In this document: positions 28,791-40,582 of the stretch, in pieces
How the letters are laid out: the number at the start of each line of letters is the position of its first letter
Numbering within the stretch: position 1 is the first letter of the stretch
Origin: Porphyra umbilicalis
Lineage: Eukaryota; Rhodophyta; Bangiophyceae; Bangiales; Bangiaceae
Reading direction: 5' to 3'
Assembly (NCBI GenBank): GCA_002049455.2
Contig: KV918855.1
Coordinates: 1-64,000 of the forward strand
Length of the DNA stretch: 64,000 bases
The notes under the pieces: model-generated
What the model saw: only the letters and a program-made list of their open reading frames with translations
What the model was told of the DNA's origin: nothing
Databases searched by the model: none
Translations under genes and position numbers: made by a program

Positions 28791-29537
28791 CGGTTGTGCT
28801 CCACCGGTGCGCGCACCATATCGCGGAATGCTGTGCTGACGTTTTCGTATCAGTGTGCACTTTCCCTCCAATTGTGGCCTGCTTGTACACAATACGGGAG
28901 GCCTTGATGGCGTCCTACCGCACTTTGCTGGCCCGAGCAGGCCGCCCCCCCCAGCCACGCGGGTCGAGGATGCCCCCGGACTCCGGCTTGGAGTCCGCTG
29001 CAGGCGGCGCACACGCCGCGAAACGGCCGTGATTGCGCCGCTGTAGCGCGGCCTTCAGTTGACCGCTCCCAATTGCCGCATCTGAGAGACTGCAGGGGAC
29101 CGTCTTAGCGAGGGCCAGCAACTCAGGTGGTGACTACGTCAAGCCACTCCTCGGACCGAACACCTTTCTCACAGTTGGTTCCATTACGGACGATGACGGG
29201 GGCGCCGCAGATTGACGGGGCAGCGCGGTGGCAATCAGTGGGGCTGTGGCGGGGTCGTCTGCATCCTTCTGGGAGGGCACGGTGTCCACGAGGTGATTAG
29301 TTGAAAAGCACAAAATCCAATCATGCCGCTGCCAGGCCCCGCCCTGTCGGCCTGTGAAGGCCTGCTGGACTGTCAAAGTGGCAGCCAAAGATGATGTGGC
29401 AGGGAGGAATTTGGACACTTGGCAAGCGGAGAGCGCTTACGGCCGGATTGCGAGCGTCGTGGCTCGCAATCATGCACAATATTTGGTCACATTCTGATTG
29501 TTTAACTCTTACCGAACGGGGGTTTCCCCCATACGCT
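28791..29537. other. No supported gene
   Basis: Only short frames without recognisable domains. Confidence 0.4.
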
Positions 29538-29620
29538 GCACCAAACGTTGGGATGGTGCAGATCTGACACCATACCACCGGATTATGGTGTCGGGTCAGC
29601 ACCATCCCAACACTTGGTGC
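29538..29620. repeat. Small imperfect palindrome (83 bp)
   Basis: GCACCAAACGTTGGGATGG and a following TGACACCATA are mirrored after a short loop by TATGGTGTC and CACCATCCCAACACTTGGTGC. The word TTTGGTGC or its complement recurs up to 29700. It could be a small foldback element or hairpin RNA source. Confidence 0.75.
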
Positions 29621-29713
29621 GGATCATGCACTTTAAATCTGACCGCTGGGCACCCTTCCGCACCATTATTTGGTGTTGCACCATAGTTTGGTGCAGGATC
29701 CGCACCGCTGGGC

Positions 29714-30541
29714 TTGCTCTTAGGGGTGCACGACGCCCAAATGACGCCCTGGTGGCGCCATTCACGACGTGTCCGTTCTCGTGCCTCCCTGCGAGCTGCT
29801 GCTGTTCCGGTCCTGGACGCGGCCGAGCGGCTGGGCCAGGCGGACCTGGAGACGCCGGCAGAAGGGCTGGCCGGTCCACGGCAGCTAGCACCTCCGTCAC
29901 CCGCTCTGCAGGTGCAGTCGACCGAGGTGGCTCGTCGGGCCGCGTTGTCTGCGACTGCCGCCCAGGCCACGGCCACTGCAGCGGCTGGGCTTGCTGGTCG
30001 AGTGGCTGCATCGAGGAGCCGTACCGCATCCCGGCGCCAGACTCGCGGCATCGGCACGCTCGAGGCGGACCTCCACGCTGGTGTGAACGCGTGAACGGGC
30101 GTCGGGTCCCGGAGGGCAACCAATGCTTACCTTCCGGCGATACTGCTGCAGCTGCTGCAGAGCGAGGCGACGGACAGGGACACGCTGGCGGCGTTATGTG
30201 CGGAAAGGACCATACCGGCGGGTGAAGACGACTCTTTACAGTCCCTCAAGACGAGCCTGTTGCGCTTTAGTGCGGCTTGCAGTATTGTAAATGGGGCGCG
30301 GATGCTGGCAGCCATGGTGCACGTGCGCGGAGAGGCGCAGAATAGGTGACAGGGGTTGGCAGACTTCCAGGCCGTTGTTGCCCATCCCGTTAGAGTGGGG
30401 GTGGATGGCGCCGACGGCCCCTCGGCGGCTGAAGCTCGTCGCCTACAAGGTCATCCTCTATCGCTTCTCGGAGACGCTCCGGCTCTCTTTGCTCCTCTCT
30501 CTCCCGCTGCCACCGTGGTGCAGACACCTGGGCCGGCGGCC
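29714..30541 (+). pseudogene. Upstream reading frame of the unknown ORF, with two TGA stops
   Basis: The frame of the ORF at 30542-31777 continues upstream to 29714 and has protein-like composition (Ala/Thr/Arg-rich, then helical stretches), interrupted by TGA at 30092-30094 and at 30350-30352. Both could derive from CGA by C-to-T change. Alternatively these are separate exons. Function unknown. Confidence 0.3.
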
Positions 30542-31777
30542 ATGAGCGGCAGTGGCGCGCCCCCACCTCGCACCCAACAGCGCACCGCCACCCCCTCGTG
30601 TCCCCCAGCCCCTGTGAAAGATGCTGGGCGGACCGCGTCTCCGTCGCCCAGCCCTCGAGGAAACGCCGCCTCATCACATTTTGTCGTGCCTCCTACCGAC
30701 GGCACCGCCGTGCCGCGCTCGGACGCACCTCGGCGAAGGTTCCCGGTGCACGCAAGTAACCTCGTACAGTCCATGCTTGAGGAGGAGGCGGAGCGCTTCG
30801 ACACGATGGCCTTCGCCGCGGGCCTTGCCGACGTCAAGGATCTTTTTCAGACGGTGTACGCCCGGGTCGACTCGCATGCCAACTCACAAGCGGCCGCCAA
30901 CTCACGGACGGACACCGCGCTCGGCTCCGTGCTGAAGGGCCAGGCAGACGTCGTCGCCGCTTCTCTCTCTGCGGCAGTGCCAAAGTCTTCGTTGCGCCGG
31001 CCTGCAGGCGTGCACGTGGGTCGTCAGACCAAGAGAGCCAAGGGCATTGGCGCAGTGCTGAATCCGGCGATGAAAGCTGCGGTGGGAGGGGCCGTCGTCT
31101 CTGCACCGGCCTCTGACACAGAGAGGCTGGTCAGCGGCCTCAAGTACTCACTCGTGGACGACTGGGGCATGCCGGTCGAGATGGTGTCACAGCGCTTCAT
31201 CACAGAGCCCCTCTTCCTGCAGCTAGCAAACCTGGTGAGGATGTGTTACGTATCCGTCGATCACCCTGGCATTGTTGGCTCGTTTGCCTGTGCGCAGCTC
31301 TACGAGATAGGTCTGGAGCGGTCCACCAACGTTCTGAGCCAGGGCGGGGCGGCAGCGGCGGCCAACGCAGTCAAGACGGATAGAATGAGGGGCATCATCA
31401 AGAACAATGCCAAAGAGTACATAGTCATGATGGGCTGGCTCCACGGCGTCATCCCCGAGGTCTTCAGGCCTCCACATGAGGCTTCGTACGCGGAAGAGCA
31501 GTACTTCTCCTTCGACGAGAGCAATCACTGCCCTTTGCTCCTGGCAGCGATCAACAGTGATTCGGACGACCTGGGCTGGGCGACCGACCGCACCGTACGC
31601 CGACCAACGGCCGCCCGCATCAACAAGCTGCACAGCCTTGTGCAGTCAAAGGGCAAGCAGGGCGGGGGTGGCGCGCATACAACCGCGGCTGGCATTCTGG
31701 ACTCGTCCCCATTCAAGGAGCTCTTTGCAATGGGGCTGAAGATTGTAGAAGCAAAGTATGGGTTTGTGGAGCAATAA
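30542..31777 (+). CDS. Unknown protein, 411 residues
   Basis: Start chosen at the ATG at 30542. The N-terminal 75 residues are Pro/Ser/Thr-rich and probably disordered. Residues about 75-190 look helical and Ala-rich. Residues about 190-375 are globular in composition, with SLVDDWGMPVEMVSQRFI, VRMCYVSVDHPGIVGSFACA, AKEYIVMMGWLHGVIPEVF and AINSDSDDLGWATDRTVRRP, and the C-terminus ends in KIVEAKYGFVEQ. No known domain is recognised. It lies upstream of another unknown ORF (33126-34400) on the same strand, so the two could belong to one element. Codon pattern and length argue for a real gene. Confidence 0.5.
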   Translation: MSGSGAPPPRTQQRTATPSCPPAPVKDAGRTASPSPSPRGNAASSHFVVPPTDGTAVPRSDAPRRRFPVHASNLVQSMLEEEAERFDTMAFAAGLADVKDLFQTVYARVDSHANSQAAANSRTDTALGSVLKGQADVVAASLSAAVPKSSLRRPAGVHVGRQTKRAKGIGAVLNPAMKAAVGGAVVSAPASDTERLVSGLKYSLVDDWGMPVEMVSQRFITEPLFLQLANLVRMCYVSVDHPGIVGSFACAQLYEIGLERSTNVLSQGGAAAAANAVKTDRMRGIIKNNAKEYIVMMGWLHGVIPEVFRPPHEASYAEEQYFSFDESNHCPLLLAAINSDSDDLGWATDRTVRRPTAARINKLHSLVQSKGKQGGGGAHTTAAGILDSSPFKELFAMGLKIVEAKYGFVEQ

Positions 31778-33125
31778 ATGGGCCGCGTGGTTTTACGTTG
31801 GCACAATCTCTGAAGACGTCGCCACTCTGCCGTTTGCCTTTCGTCGACTATGCCTTCTTACTTGACATACGGCTGTCGGCACGGCGGTGGTGAGCTGGTG
31901 GGTCAGCCTGTGCGCGTGCCGGTCGGAGTCGTCCATGGACTTTTGCCGCGGGACGACGGCAAGGTCGCAATGATGCTTTCCTCGAGCACCTCCGCACGCG
32001 TGCTGCTGAAATTTTTCTCATTTTGCATGCAATCCATGTTTGCGTCGCTCTCCTTCGTGCTCAAGAGAGACTCGTCGTCACCTCTATGCACGATCCGCAA
32101 TTGTCAATGGAGACATCACGTCATCTGTTTCCACCGCTCCCCTCCCTCAAACAGCTGTTGCTGGCCCCGTCATCCAAGCCACGCAGCACCCCCAGCTCCG
32201 TTCTCCTCAAGGCCTGACCCTACGAGTCGACCTCAGTGACCTGGAACCAGATGACCAGTCAATAACTATATCAACTTGTTGGACCCCGCTGAAACCGGAC
32301 TGGAACTTCGTAAGATTTTGAACCGGAAAGCGAAGTGTCTGACGCGGCCATCTCGTGTCAGCGCGTTAGTCTGGACTCTTCGCAGTGAGATATTATTGCT
32401 GGTGTCTGTGTCTGGCCGTCTGGGTGGCTGATCTTGCGTCTATCCCCGTTGGGATGCGCCGCCCACTCGCTTGGGATCCAGTGGCTTGCGTTCACCGCCA
32501 CACAGCCTTCTCCTGCAATGTGCTTCTTCTGTGCCTCACCGCCCGTCGCTGTAGGTTGCTTCTCTTCGCATGGCGCCATCAGAAGTCTCTTCCTGTTCCC
32601 ACCCCGGCTTCCCCTCACCTTCTGGACCCCCTCCATTCATATCTTTCTTTGCCGCGCGCCTGTGGCCGCCTTTTCGGAGGCACCTGCCGCAGCCGTCGGC
32701 AGACACGGGACCAACTGACCAGCCATTAGGGTGCAAGGTGGGTGCGTTGTCGTCTGGTTGGGGTACATCGGTACATCGGTAAGCAGTGGGAGAAGTGTGA
32801 ACTGCAGGAGCGGTCCAGAGTGGTGTGGTGTCGTGTGGCAAAGGCCACTGCTTGGCCGGTGGATCCAGTGATTTCCATGGAACTGATGGAGTACCGTTAG
32901 TATTGGCACACGGTGTACCCTGCATGCTTCTGAGTTCCTGTTTCGTACAGGCTTACCCCTTTCATCATGTAGGATGCCATCTAACAACTTGGTTTAAGCG
33001 TGGAAGCTCAGTCATTGGCGGGGCACAAGGCCTCTACCCCAGTCGTCCCGCTGCCGGTGGAGCCACATCCGGCGGGTGCACACGACAGCAGTGCAGAGCG
33101 CATCCCTGATGCTGTCCAGCAGCTG
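31778..33125. other. Region between the two unknown ORFs
   Basis: Short frames only. A direct duplication GGTACATCGGTACATCGGTA is present near 32762. No gene or terminator recognised. Confidence 0.4.
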
Positions 33126-34400
33126 ATGATTAATGGCTTCTTCGACGAGGAGGAGGGCAGAGATCTCCGGGCAGAGCAGGCGCGAGTCGCTGCGGCCGTT
33201 GGTTTTGCACCCACGCCTGTTGCGGGCGCGCCCACGGTCATCTTTGGAGTGGAGACGAGTGGCGTTGCGGGCACCTCCATGTCTCCGTGCGAGGATGGGG
33301 CTCCGGCGTTGTCGCATGCTACTGGCGTGGTCGGCGACGTGCACGATCCGGCAACTGGAGCAATGGGACCGCGGCAGCTGCTGCAAAGCAACCCGTCAGG
33401 TGCGGCCGCCAGCCAGCCCGCGACTGGCGTCAACCAAGAGACGGCGCCGAGGGCGGACTCCAATCGTCACGGTCGTGGCCGTGACGACAGCAGTGGTTGC
33501 CACGGTGGCCACCGCACTAGAAGGGCGACGGCCGTCGAGCCGGCCTTCGAGGTTTCTACCCTTATGCCGTACACGCAGTACGCCCAGAGCACTGAGGCGT
33601 TTGTCTCTCTCTGGATGCTGTCGGTCGTCGCGCGCTGGCCGCAGGCGGTGGCGTCAACCAAGCGGCGGCGTCCCAACGCGGATGGCGCCGATTGCTCTGG
33701 CGACGCCGAGAACTCGACGGAAGGCACCAACGCCACGGCTAAGACGTGGATGACCAGGATCCGCACAGCGTGTGCTTTTGAAAACTTCCTCGGACGCACT
33801 GTCTGTATCCACCTTGGCGAAGCTCAGCCAGCGGACGCGGAGAATGAGCGGGGTGTACGCAAGTTCTTCACCTGCATGACCCCGTTCACGAAGCTTACGA
33901 TAATCTGTTTCCTGAAGTGCCGCCGCGCGGGCTATTCCATTGCCGGCAGCGACCAGCACCCCTCCGCCACCACCCTCAAAAACTACATATGTGGGCTGGT
34001 GTACAGGTTGTCCTCGTACAACCCGAGCGACTGCAGACCGTTGGAAATTTCATCAGCACCCATGGCACGGGATGCAGAGGCCAGGTTTGTGGCAGCGCAG
34101 TGCTTGAGGATCTGCAAATGTCAGACACTGGAAGGAAGACGGTGTACACTCGAGGAAGATGTGCAGAAAAAGAGGGCAGAGAGTCGGGGTAAGAGACAAG
34201 TGGAGGGATCTGGAGCTGTATGGGACTCAAAAAGTACTAGGGAGGAGGGTACATCGAGCAGTTCAACCCTTCTGTCGCGGAGTGGACGTGCAGAAACGAC
34301 GCGACTAGGTGATGGTTGTCTGCATTCCACAGGGGTACATCGGACCTGCCATCGACGAACTTTGACTGAAGACCAACTCGAGACACTGTTATCCTCCTAA
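33126..34400 (+). CDS. Unknown protein, 424 residues, recombinase-like segment possible
   Basis: Start chosen at the ATG at 33126; the frame is open from 33000. The first 170 residues are Gly/Ala/Thr-rich. The middle (about 175-335) is globular, with TLMPYTQYAQSTEAFVSLWM, IRTACAFENFLG, FTKLTIICFLKCRRAGYSI and SATTLKNYICGLVYRLSSYN. The last two recall the helical core-binding domain of tyrosine recombinases such as Cryptons, but no catalytic Arg-His-Arg-Tyr set follows. The C-terminus is Lys/Arg/Glu-rich then Ser-rich. Function unknown; the recombinase idea is weak. Confidence 0.45.
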   Translation: MINGFFDEEEGRDLRAEQARVAAAVGFAPTPVAGAPTVIFGVETSGVAGTSMSPCEDGAPALSHATGVVGDVHDPATGAMGPRQLLQSNPSGAAASQPATGVNQETAPRADSNRHGRGRDDSSGCHGGHRTRRATAVEPAFEVSTLMPYTQYAQSTEAFVSLWMLSVVARWPQAVASTKRRRPNADGADCSGDAENSTEGTNATAKTWMTRIRTACAFENFLGRTVCIHLGEAQPADAENERGVRKFFTCMTPFTKLTIICFLKCRRAGYSIAGSDQHPSATTLKNYICGLVYRLSSYNPSDCRPLEISSAPMARDAEARFVAAQCLRICKCQTLEGRRCTLEEDVQKKRAESRGKRQVEGSGAVWDSKSTREEGTSSSSTLLSRSGRAETTRLGDGCLHSTGVHRTCHRRTLTEDQLETLLSS

Positions 34401-35878
34401 ACTTCCCAGAAAGCATCCCACCCCGGCCTACACACATGACGTTAGGACCGCCACTGCCATGAAGACGTCAGCCGGTGCCACGCATCCTCGTTTACCCCCC
34501 CCCCCTTCCACTGCCCTGCTTGCCGACCGCGCGACGTTAATTTCGGCAATCCTCTTTACCCAGTCCCTTCACCATAACCCCATCAGAAAAGTTCTCGCTC
34601 TCTTCCACTCTGTCCGACGGCACGCTCGGCTTCGGGCGGTACGTGGAACAGCTGGCGGGGGCTGAGCACCTTGGGTGGACGCAGTAACCTATTGGCGGAC
34701 CGCTCTGGGTTATCGGAGCCGCGACCATTTGATGAGTGTCTTCCACGCCTTAAACGTGGCCGATAACAAACGGCAGCCGCGGCTGGCACTGGAGTCGAAC
34801 ACGTAGGCGACGAGCAAGGGGCGGTTGAAAAGACGGCACGCCGCAACATCCAAGATATCGTGGTACGACTTGGCGCGGTGCAGGAGAGCTTAGACCAAGC
34901 GGCCGGGACTGTCGCTGGACTGGGCGCGTTGCAAGATGTTATTGCTCACGACCCGTTTCTCTTTGGGCAGGAATCAGACGCCTTTTCTTGTTGTCGTTCC
35001 GGGTGGCACTGCACACAGGTCCGTATGCGCTGTGGGCGTCGAATGGGGACGCAGTTATCGTCAAGATTGACTGCACCCCGGCTGCATTTGACCTGATGAT
35101 GAACCTGGTCCACCTTGTTAGTGTGACGCAGACGAGTGTACGCGGACTTCAGGGTTACATGTTTTCATCTGCGGAGCTTTTCGAAGGTGAACGCGGCGCA
35201 TTCCGTGACCCCTGGGCAAGTTGCAGACGCTACGGTGCGTCGCTCCACTTGACGCAACCGGTCTGTGGCCACACGCGTGGGCATCGTAGGCTTGGAGGAA
35301 AAGGCGGGGCCTGTGTTCTTTGTCTTCGGACGGCAACCTGGGATGGGCGAGGCGTCCATTGCAGTGCGTGATTCCGTGAAGCTTCACTGCTTCCCTGCAC
35401 ACAGGACTTGGATGCAGAGCCAGAAAGGCGCCGTGAGCACGACGGCGTCAAGGGTCGCGGACGCCACTGGCAGGCTGAACGTAATTGTGTGCGTCATCGT
35501 GGTTCCAGGGACACGAGAAGACGTTGCTTACCTGCTCGGCTGCCATCAACGGAACTCACTTTCCGATTGAATGCTCGTTTTTTTTCGCGGCGGCTGGACC
35601 ACGCTGCCGCACAAGCGGCGGCGGCGACACCTCTTCCCATCCGCAGGTAGCTCGCCACGAAAGCGGAGTAAAAAAATGACGAGCAGGCACGCCCGTATCC
35701 GAGATGAACCGGGCTACCCTGCCTGTCGGCGGCGCCAGGAGCGGCGGTCATTGCAAAATATGCCTTTTACGCAGTAGAGAGCACACTGAGGACGTTCAAG
35801 GTGATGTGACGGTTGCGTGGGTGGAGTGGCTGGCCGCGGTTGTCGTGTGCAGCGTCCGCGGGCCCGGCGATCTCGGAG
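34401..35878. other. No supported gene
   Basis: Short frames only. Some pieces, for example about 34860-35370 on the plus strand, read as fairly protein-like in alternating frames, as expected from a decayed or intron-split gene, but nothing can be assigned. Confidence 0.35.
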
Positions 35879-35935
35879 CACCGCCGCCGCCACCGCCGCC
35901 GCCGCCGCCGCCGCTGCCGCCGCGTGTCCGGCCGC
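35879..35935. repeat. (CCG)n microsatellite
   Basis: About 17 consecutive CCG/GCC triplets with few interruptions. Confidence 0.9.
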
Positions 35936-37540
35936 TTCGTTGGCACTGCCCGGCGGGGTCATTGCCGCTGGACGGCTGTTTTCACCCTTCCGCATCTACC
36001 GGGATTGTTGTCATTGCCTTCGCCCGTTCTTGCGAATGGAGGCGGGTCTCGGTGGCAGACTCTGCCAAATTATGGCAGTTGCTCTGCACGCAGCAGCGCT
36101 AAAAGCTAGGAGCCGAAGCCTTAGTGCAGCTGTTTCGTACAATATCGCTGCTACTGGCCGACCCACTGAAGCGCCGCCCCAGCCGGCAGCCGTAACGCAC
36201 AACGCACGCTGTTTCCTCAAGCCACAGCTGCGATTTTCGGGTGCCACTGAATAAGCAGCCGCCGCCCTGCTCCCGCTATGGAGATGTCCAACTACGAGTG
36301 GGTGTTGACCGGTCCGCGTGGGCTGCCGGGGTGACCTTCAGGCCGCCTTTTGGAACCAGGTGGTGCATCCTCCGGCCTCTGTTGTCATGTCGCTGACTTG
36401 GGAGCACAGGTGGACGAGAAATCTGGCCAGAGAAGGGTGGCGTCGGAGCGAAGGGGTGGAACAGCCAATGGGTTACACGCAAGGCGGAGGTGGGCCAGGT
36501 GGGCGTCTGCGCATGACGCAGAGTGGCGGGCACGGCAGTACGGGTGGCTGAAAAAATCTCAAGCGTGTGAAAAATGTCCTTCTGAAGAGGGATGCATGAT
36601 AGCAGCGTTCTCATCAACCAACAAAGGACAGATGGAACCCCCGAGACGTCGTGTAGGATGCTGTGTACACGGGAGATCGTGATTGACATTACATATTCCT
36701 TGGGACCACATGGTTTCTCGTGTCAGCCCAGCATTGTCTAATGCAGAGTATCGCGTGTTTGCTTCCTTGATCGTCGGCAGCTGCGCCCACCGCATCTCGG
36801 CCGCATCTCACCCCACTTCGGCTGCACTTCGCTGACCATCGCATTTTCGGAAGCTTCGCACGAGAGGCCTGCAAATGTCGTCATATGTGAGTCCAGATGC
36901 AAGGATTCTTTGCAAAGCACTGTCATCCGTTTAACCGGCTGCGGCGGGGGGATGTATCATGTGATTCATTCATTTCCTACTTCATTCAAGCCCGAATGGC
37001 TTGCTCATTCTCGTTCAGCCATCCGCCGGTCATCCCGTCACGGATGGAGCTTGCCGCCACTTGCCGTCACTTGCATGAAGTTGTCGCCACTTGACTTCAG
37101 CTGCCTTCCAGGCAGGCCACTTGACAACCTGACATCAGCGGCCTGCTGTGTTTGGCAACCGTGTCGGGTGGTCAGACACACTGCCGCAGACACCGGGCAC
37201 ATCGCCCTGACGCTGTCGTGTCCGGAGGCACAGCCGTCGCTGCTTCCGAACTGCGGTTCTGGGGCCCCGGGCGAGTCGGGGCTCTGCAACGGGCCAAGAC
37301 GAATTGATCAGGTTGCATTTATAGTGCACCTGCACTGCATCTCCGTTCATGTCAACCGAAGAAAAGGTGCGTGCCCTTCACGTATTTTCTGGCCAACTCA
37401 CCCGCCACAGGCGCGAGCGTCATGTCCCCAACGCGTGACCGAAAAAAATGGGCCCATCACAGGCAACCGAGACTGAAACAGGACGAGAAAAGATCGCAGA
37501 GGAGGCGTCAGCTCGTGGGTCCATGAAAAGCATCAGGTGG
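35936..37540. other. No supported gene
   Basis: No recognised coding sequence or repeat. Short direct words such as CACTTGCCGTCACTTG near 37060 are the only structure seen. Confidence 0.35.
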
Positions 37541-39031
37541 CGCCTCCCCCCCCACACACACCCCCACCCCCCCCCTTGCCCCCGACGTACGCCAACACCC
37601 GTGCCGCTGCCGCCACCGCCGTGGCCACCCGTCCCAGGTGAGCGGGGGCGCCGAGGGCGGACTCTCCCCGCCCTCCCCCACCACCTACGCCCAAACCCGT
37701 GGCAGGCCGTGGCTTAACGCTGCCAACCCCCTCCCCCCCAAACACACACCGACACCTGCGCGCGGCCTCCTACCACCCTCCCCCCCATCCACGCCCAGAC
37801 GCCCGGGCTGCGCTGCCACCCCAGTGGTATTACACCCCCCCCGCCACCCCCCCTCTTCAAACCGGGGTCGCCGTCGCCGCCGCCACCGCCTTTTTCGCCG
37901 CCTTCGGGGCCTTCGTCGTCACCGCCGCGACCAACCTTGCCACCGACATCGGCGCCGTCGGCGCCGTCGCTGCTGCCACCGCCGTTTACGCCGCCTTACG
38001 GGGCGTTGCCGTTGCCGCAGCAACTGCCAATGCCGCCGCCGTTTGGGGCGTTGCCGTTGCCGCCGCCACCGCTTTTACCGCCGCCGTCAGAAGCGTCACC
38101 GTTGCCGCCGCGATTGATCTTGCCGCCGTCATTGGCGCCGTCAACGGCGTCGCTGCCGCCACTGGCGTTGCCGCCGCCGTGAAAAGCGTTTCCGTTGCCG
38201 CCGCCTCTACCATTGCCGCCGCCGTTTGGGACGGTGCCAATGCCGCCGCCACTGCCCTTGCCGCCGGCGTCGGCGCCGTCGGCGCCGTCGCTGCCGCCAC
38301 CGTTGCAGCCATTGCCGAGGCCGCTCCCGCCGTCGCCGTCGTTGTTGCCGCCGTCGGCGCCTTTGCCGCCTTTGCCGCCGTCACCAACCTCGCCGCCGCC
38401 CCCGCCGCCGGCGCCGGCGCCGTCGCCGTCGCCGCCGTCGCCACCACCGTCGCTTCTGTCGCCGCCGCCGTCGCCGCCGTCGCCGCCGCCGTCACCGCTG
38501 TTGTCCCGCCGCTTCGCGGCGGCTCCACAACCACCGCGTGCCCGCCGCCGGGTGGCGTGGGCGAGCGTCGGGTGGCGGCGGCAGCGGACGCGGCGATGGC
38601 GGCGGCGGCGGCGTTGGCGGCGAAGGCGTCGGGCGCGCCGACGACCCCGCCGCCGTCGGCGGGGGGGACGTCCGCAACGCCGACGGCGGCCGGGACAGCG
38701 GCAGCGAGAACAGCGGTGAGGAGGAGGCGGCGGCACGAGGGCAGGGCCGGCCACTTGTGGTGACGGCGCCGCGCGGGGCCGCCGCCACCACCGCCGTCGC
38801 AGCCCCGGCCGCCGCTGTGGCAGAGGGCGGGTGAGTGGCACGGAGGAGGGAGAGGGCGTTGCCGGTGCCGGTGGTGGCCGCCGCCGCAAAGGCGGCCCTC
38901 GACCGCCGTCGCGTCACGGACGGCGCGGCGCGGCGCGTGTCCGCCCCGCCGCCGCCGCCGCCGCTGCCGGCCGCTCCGGCGCGCGGGGCGTCACGGCGAG
39001 CCGCGTGCGCGGCGGCGGGGCGGGGCGGTGC

Positions 39032-39066
<35 letters not shown>

Positions 39067-39130
39067 CGCCTTCCCCCATTTCCTCGCCGTGCTCGAGGGG
39101 GAGATCCCGCGAGCTCCCTCAAGACCTACA
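37541..39130. repeat. GCC/GCG triplet-rich block
   Basis: About 1.6 kb of imperfect GCCGCCGTCGCC-type triplets. All six frames are open for long distances, giving Ala/Val-rich strings on the plus strand and Gly/Asp/Asn-rich strings on the minus strand (GGGNGNAP-like units near 38000). A Gly-rich minus-strand protein is conceivable, but frame openness carries no weight here. A (GGC)n run occupies about 39028-39066. Confidence 0.7.
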
Positions 39131-39640
39131 GACTGAACGCGATCTCCAGTTCGCAACGGAGTTGACAGAACCATTTAGGAAATATCATCGAGCACTGATG
39201 TACAAATGACGAACGATTTCCATTCAAGAACAAGAGATCGGAATTCAGAATGAAAAAGTGCCGCCGATGATGTAAAGAAATACTCCAGTAGTCCAATTAT
39301 GGGATTCTACGGCCAATCACAATGCTCATAGAGAACATTCACTCGAACAAGTACATACTGATAAGCGACTTGATCAAGGATGCTTAAGAATTGAAAAATT
39401 CTCAAGAAAGTTTTTGAGCACATGACTATGCTTGAGATCAGGTCTTTAAATGCTCTTCGGTAGTTCTTCGTGGCGTGCTCGTACTTGAGCGCTGCAGCGG
39501 CGGCCGTCTAGACTTTGGCGACGGCAACGGACGCGGTTGCAAACAGTTCGTCAGGCACGGCGACACTTGCGGGTGAGACGACACACGTGTGGCCCCAACA
39601 GTCGCGACAGTCCACCCCACTGTCCGCCATCCCCCCGCCC
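39131..39640. other. AT-richer spacer
   Basis: The composition falls sharply from the triplet block. No gene seen. Confidence 0.4.
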
Positions 39641-40217
39641 GACTGTCCGCCATATCTTTGCCCCACTTTCCGCCCCGCCCCACCCCGCCGCGCCTCCCCG
39701 CCCCCGCATTACCCCCCTCCTAATCCGCCGCTGCCCCACAGGCGCCGCCGCTCTGGCCGGCCCCCTCCCCTCCCATCGCCTGTTTTTCTCCCTCCGCCAC
39801 CCTCCGGTTTTGGCGGCGCGCTACCCTCCAACCCCCCTCCCCCCCGACCCCCCAACCCACCATTGACGGCGGCGGCGGCACCGTCGGTGGCGCCTCCCCT
39901 CCCCCTCCCGCCGCTCCCCTTGTCTTGAGGGGGCGGCTTGACGTGGCCGCCGCCGACGCGGACCTGGTGCCGCACGTCGCCACCGTGCGCGTGGGCGACA
40001 TTGCGGACGAAAATGACCTGGGGGGGTGAGCGGGTGGGGGGAAGGGGCGGGGCGGGGGCGGCGCCGCGGTTGGTGCGCCCTGCAGACGCGGACCTCCACG
40101 TACACACGTACGTGCTGGAGGGGGGTTCCAGCTGGAGGGGGGTTTCACCGCCACCGGCGGGGGGGGCGGTGCCGCCAACGGCGACGCGGGCCCCGACGGC
40201 GTTGCCCTTGACGGCGC
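39641..40217. repeat. C-rich low-complexity stretch
   Basis: CCCC-rich plus strand (39641-39930), then G-rich with GGAGGGGGGTTCCAGCTGGA duplicated near 40120. Open frames here are composition artefacts. Confidence 0.5.
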
Positions 40218-40582
40218 CGAAATCAGAGCCTGAATCACAGCCGAACGTTTAATAGAGATGCTCTCAGACGGCCTCGAAGGCTTCTTTTCTGAGGCTAGCG
40301 CACAGCCCAAGTCATGCGGGAGTGTCTTGGCCGTGAGACCTTTGTTAGTATCGACATGTTTTCGTTGACACTGTACTGCATTGGATGACATTGGATGACG
40401 TCTCACTTGTCAGACCTCGGCCACGAGTGGAAGCTCTTCGGGTCCTCGCCACACCAAAGTCCTGAATCACTGCCAAGCGTGTGTGGTGGAAATTCCCTCA
40501 GACGGCCTCAAAGGCCCTTTTCCTGAGGCTCGCGCACAGGCTAAGTCATTCACGAGTGTCTTGGCCGTGAGAGCTGTTCAAC
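40218..40582 (+). repeat. Two direct repeats of about 120 bp, 235 bp apart
   Basis: About 40218-40341 and 40451-40582 share CTCAGACGGCCTC, GAGGCT(A)GCGCACAG and GAGTGTCTTGGCCGTGAGA in the same order with substitutions between them. They could be relics of a duplicated regulatory segment or of short terminal direct repeats. No ORF is associated. Confidence 0.7.

Noticed and set aside
33126..34400. Crypton tyrosine recombinase
   Set aside because: Only a helical segment resembles the family; the Arg, His-x2-Arg and Tyr catalytic set is not visible.
37699..38889. Ala/Val-rich plus ORF and Gly-rich minus ORF
   Set aside because: GCC-type triplets keep all six frames open. No signal or motif favours one frame.
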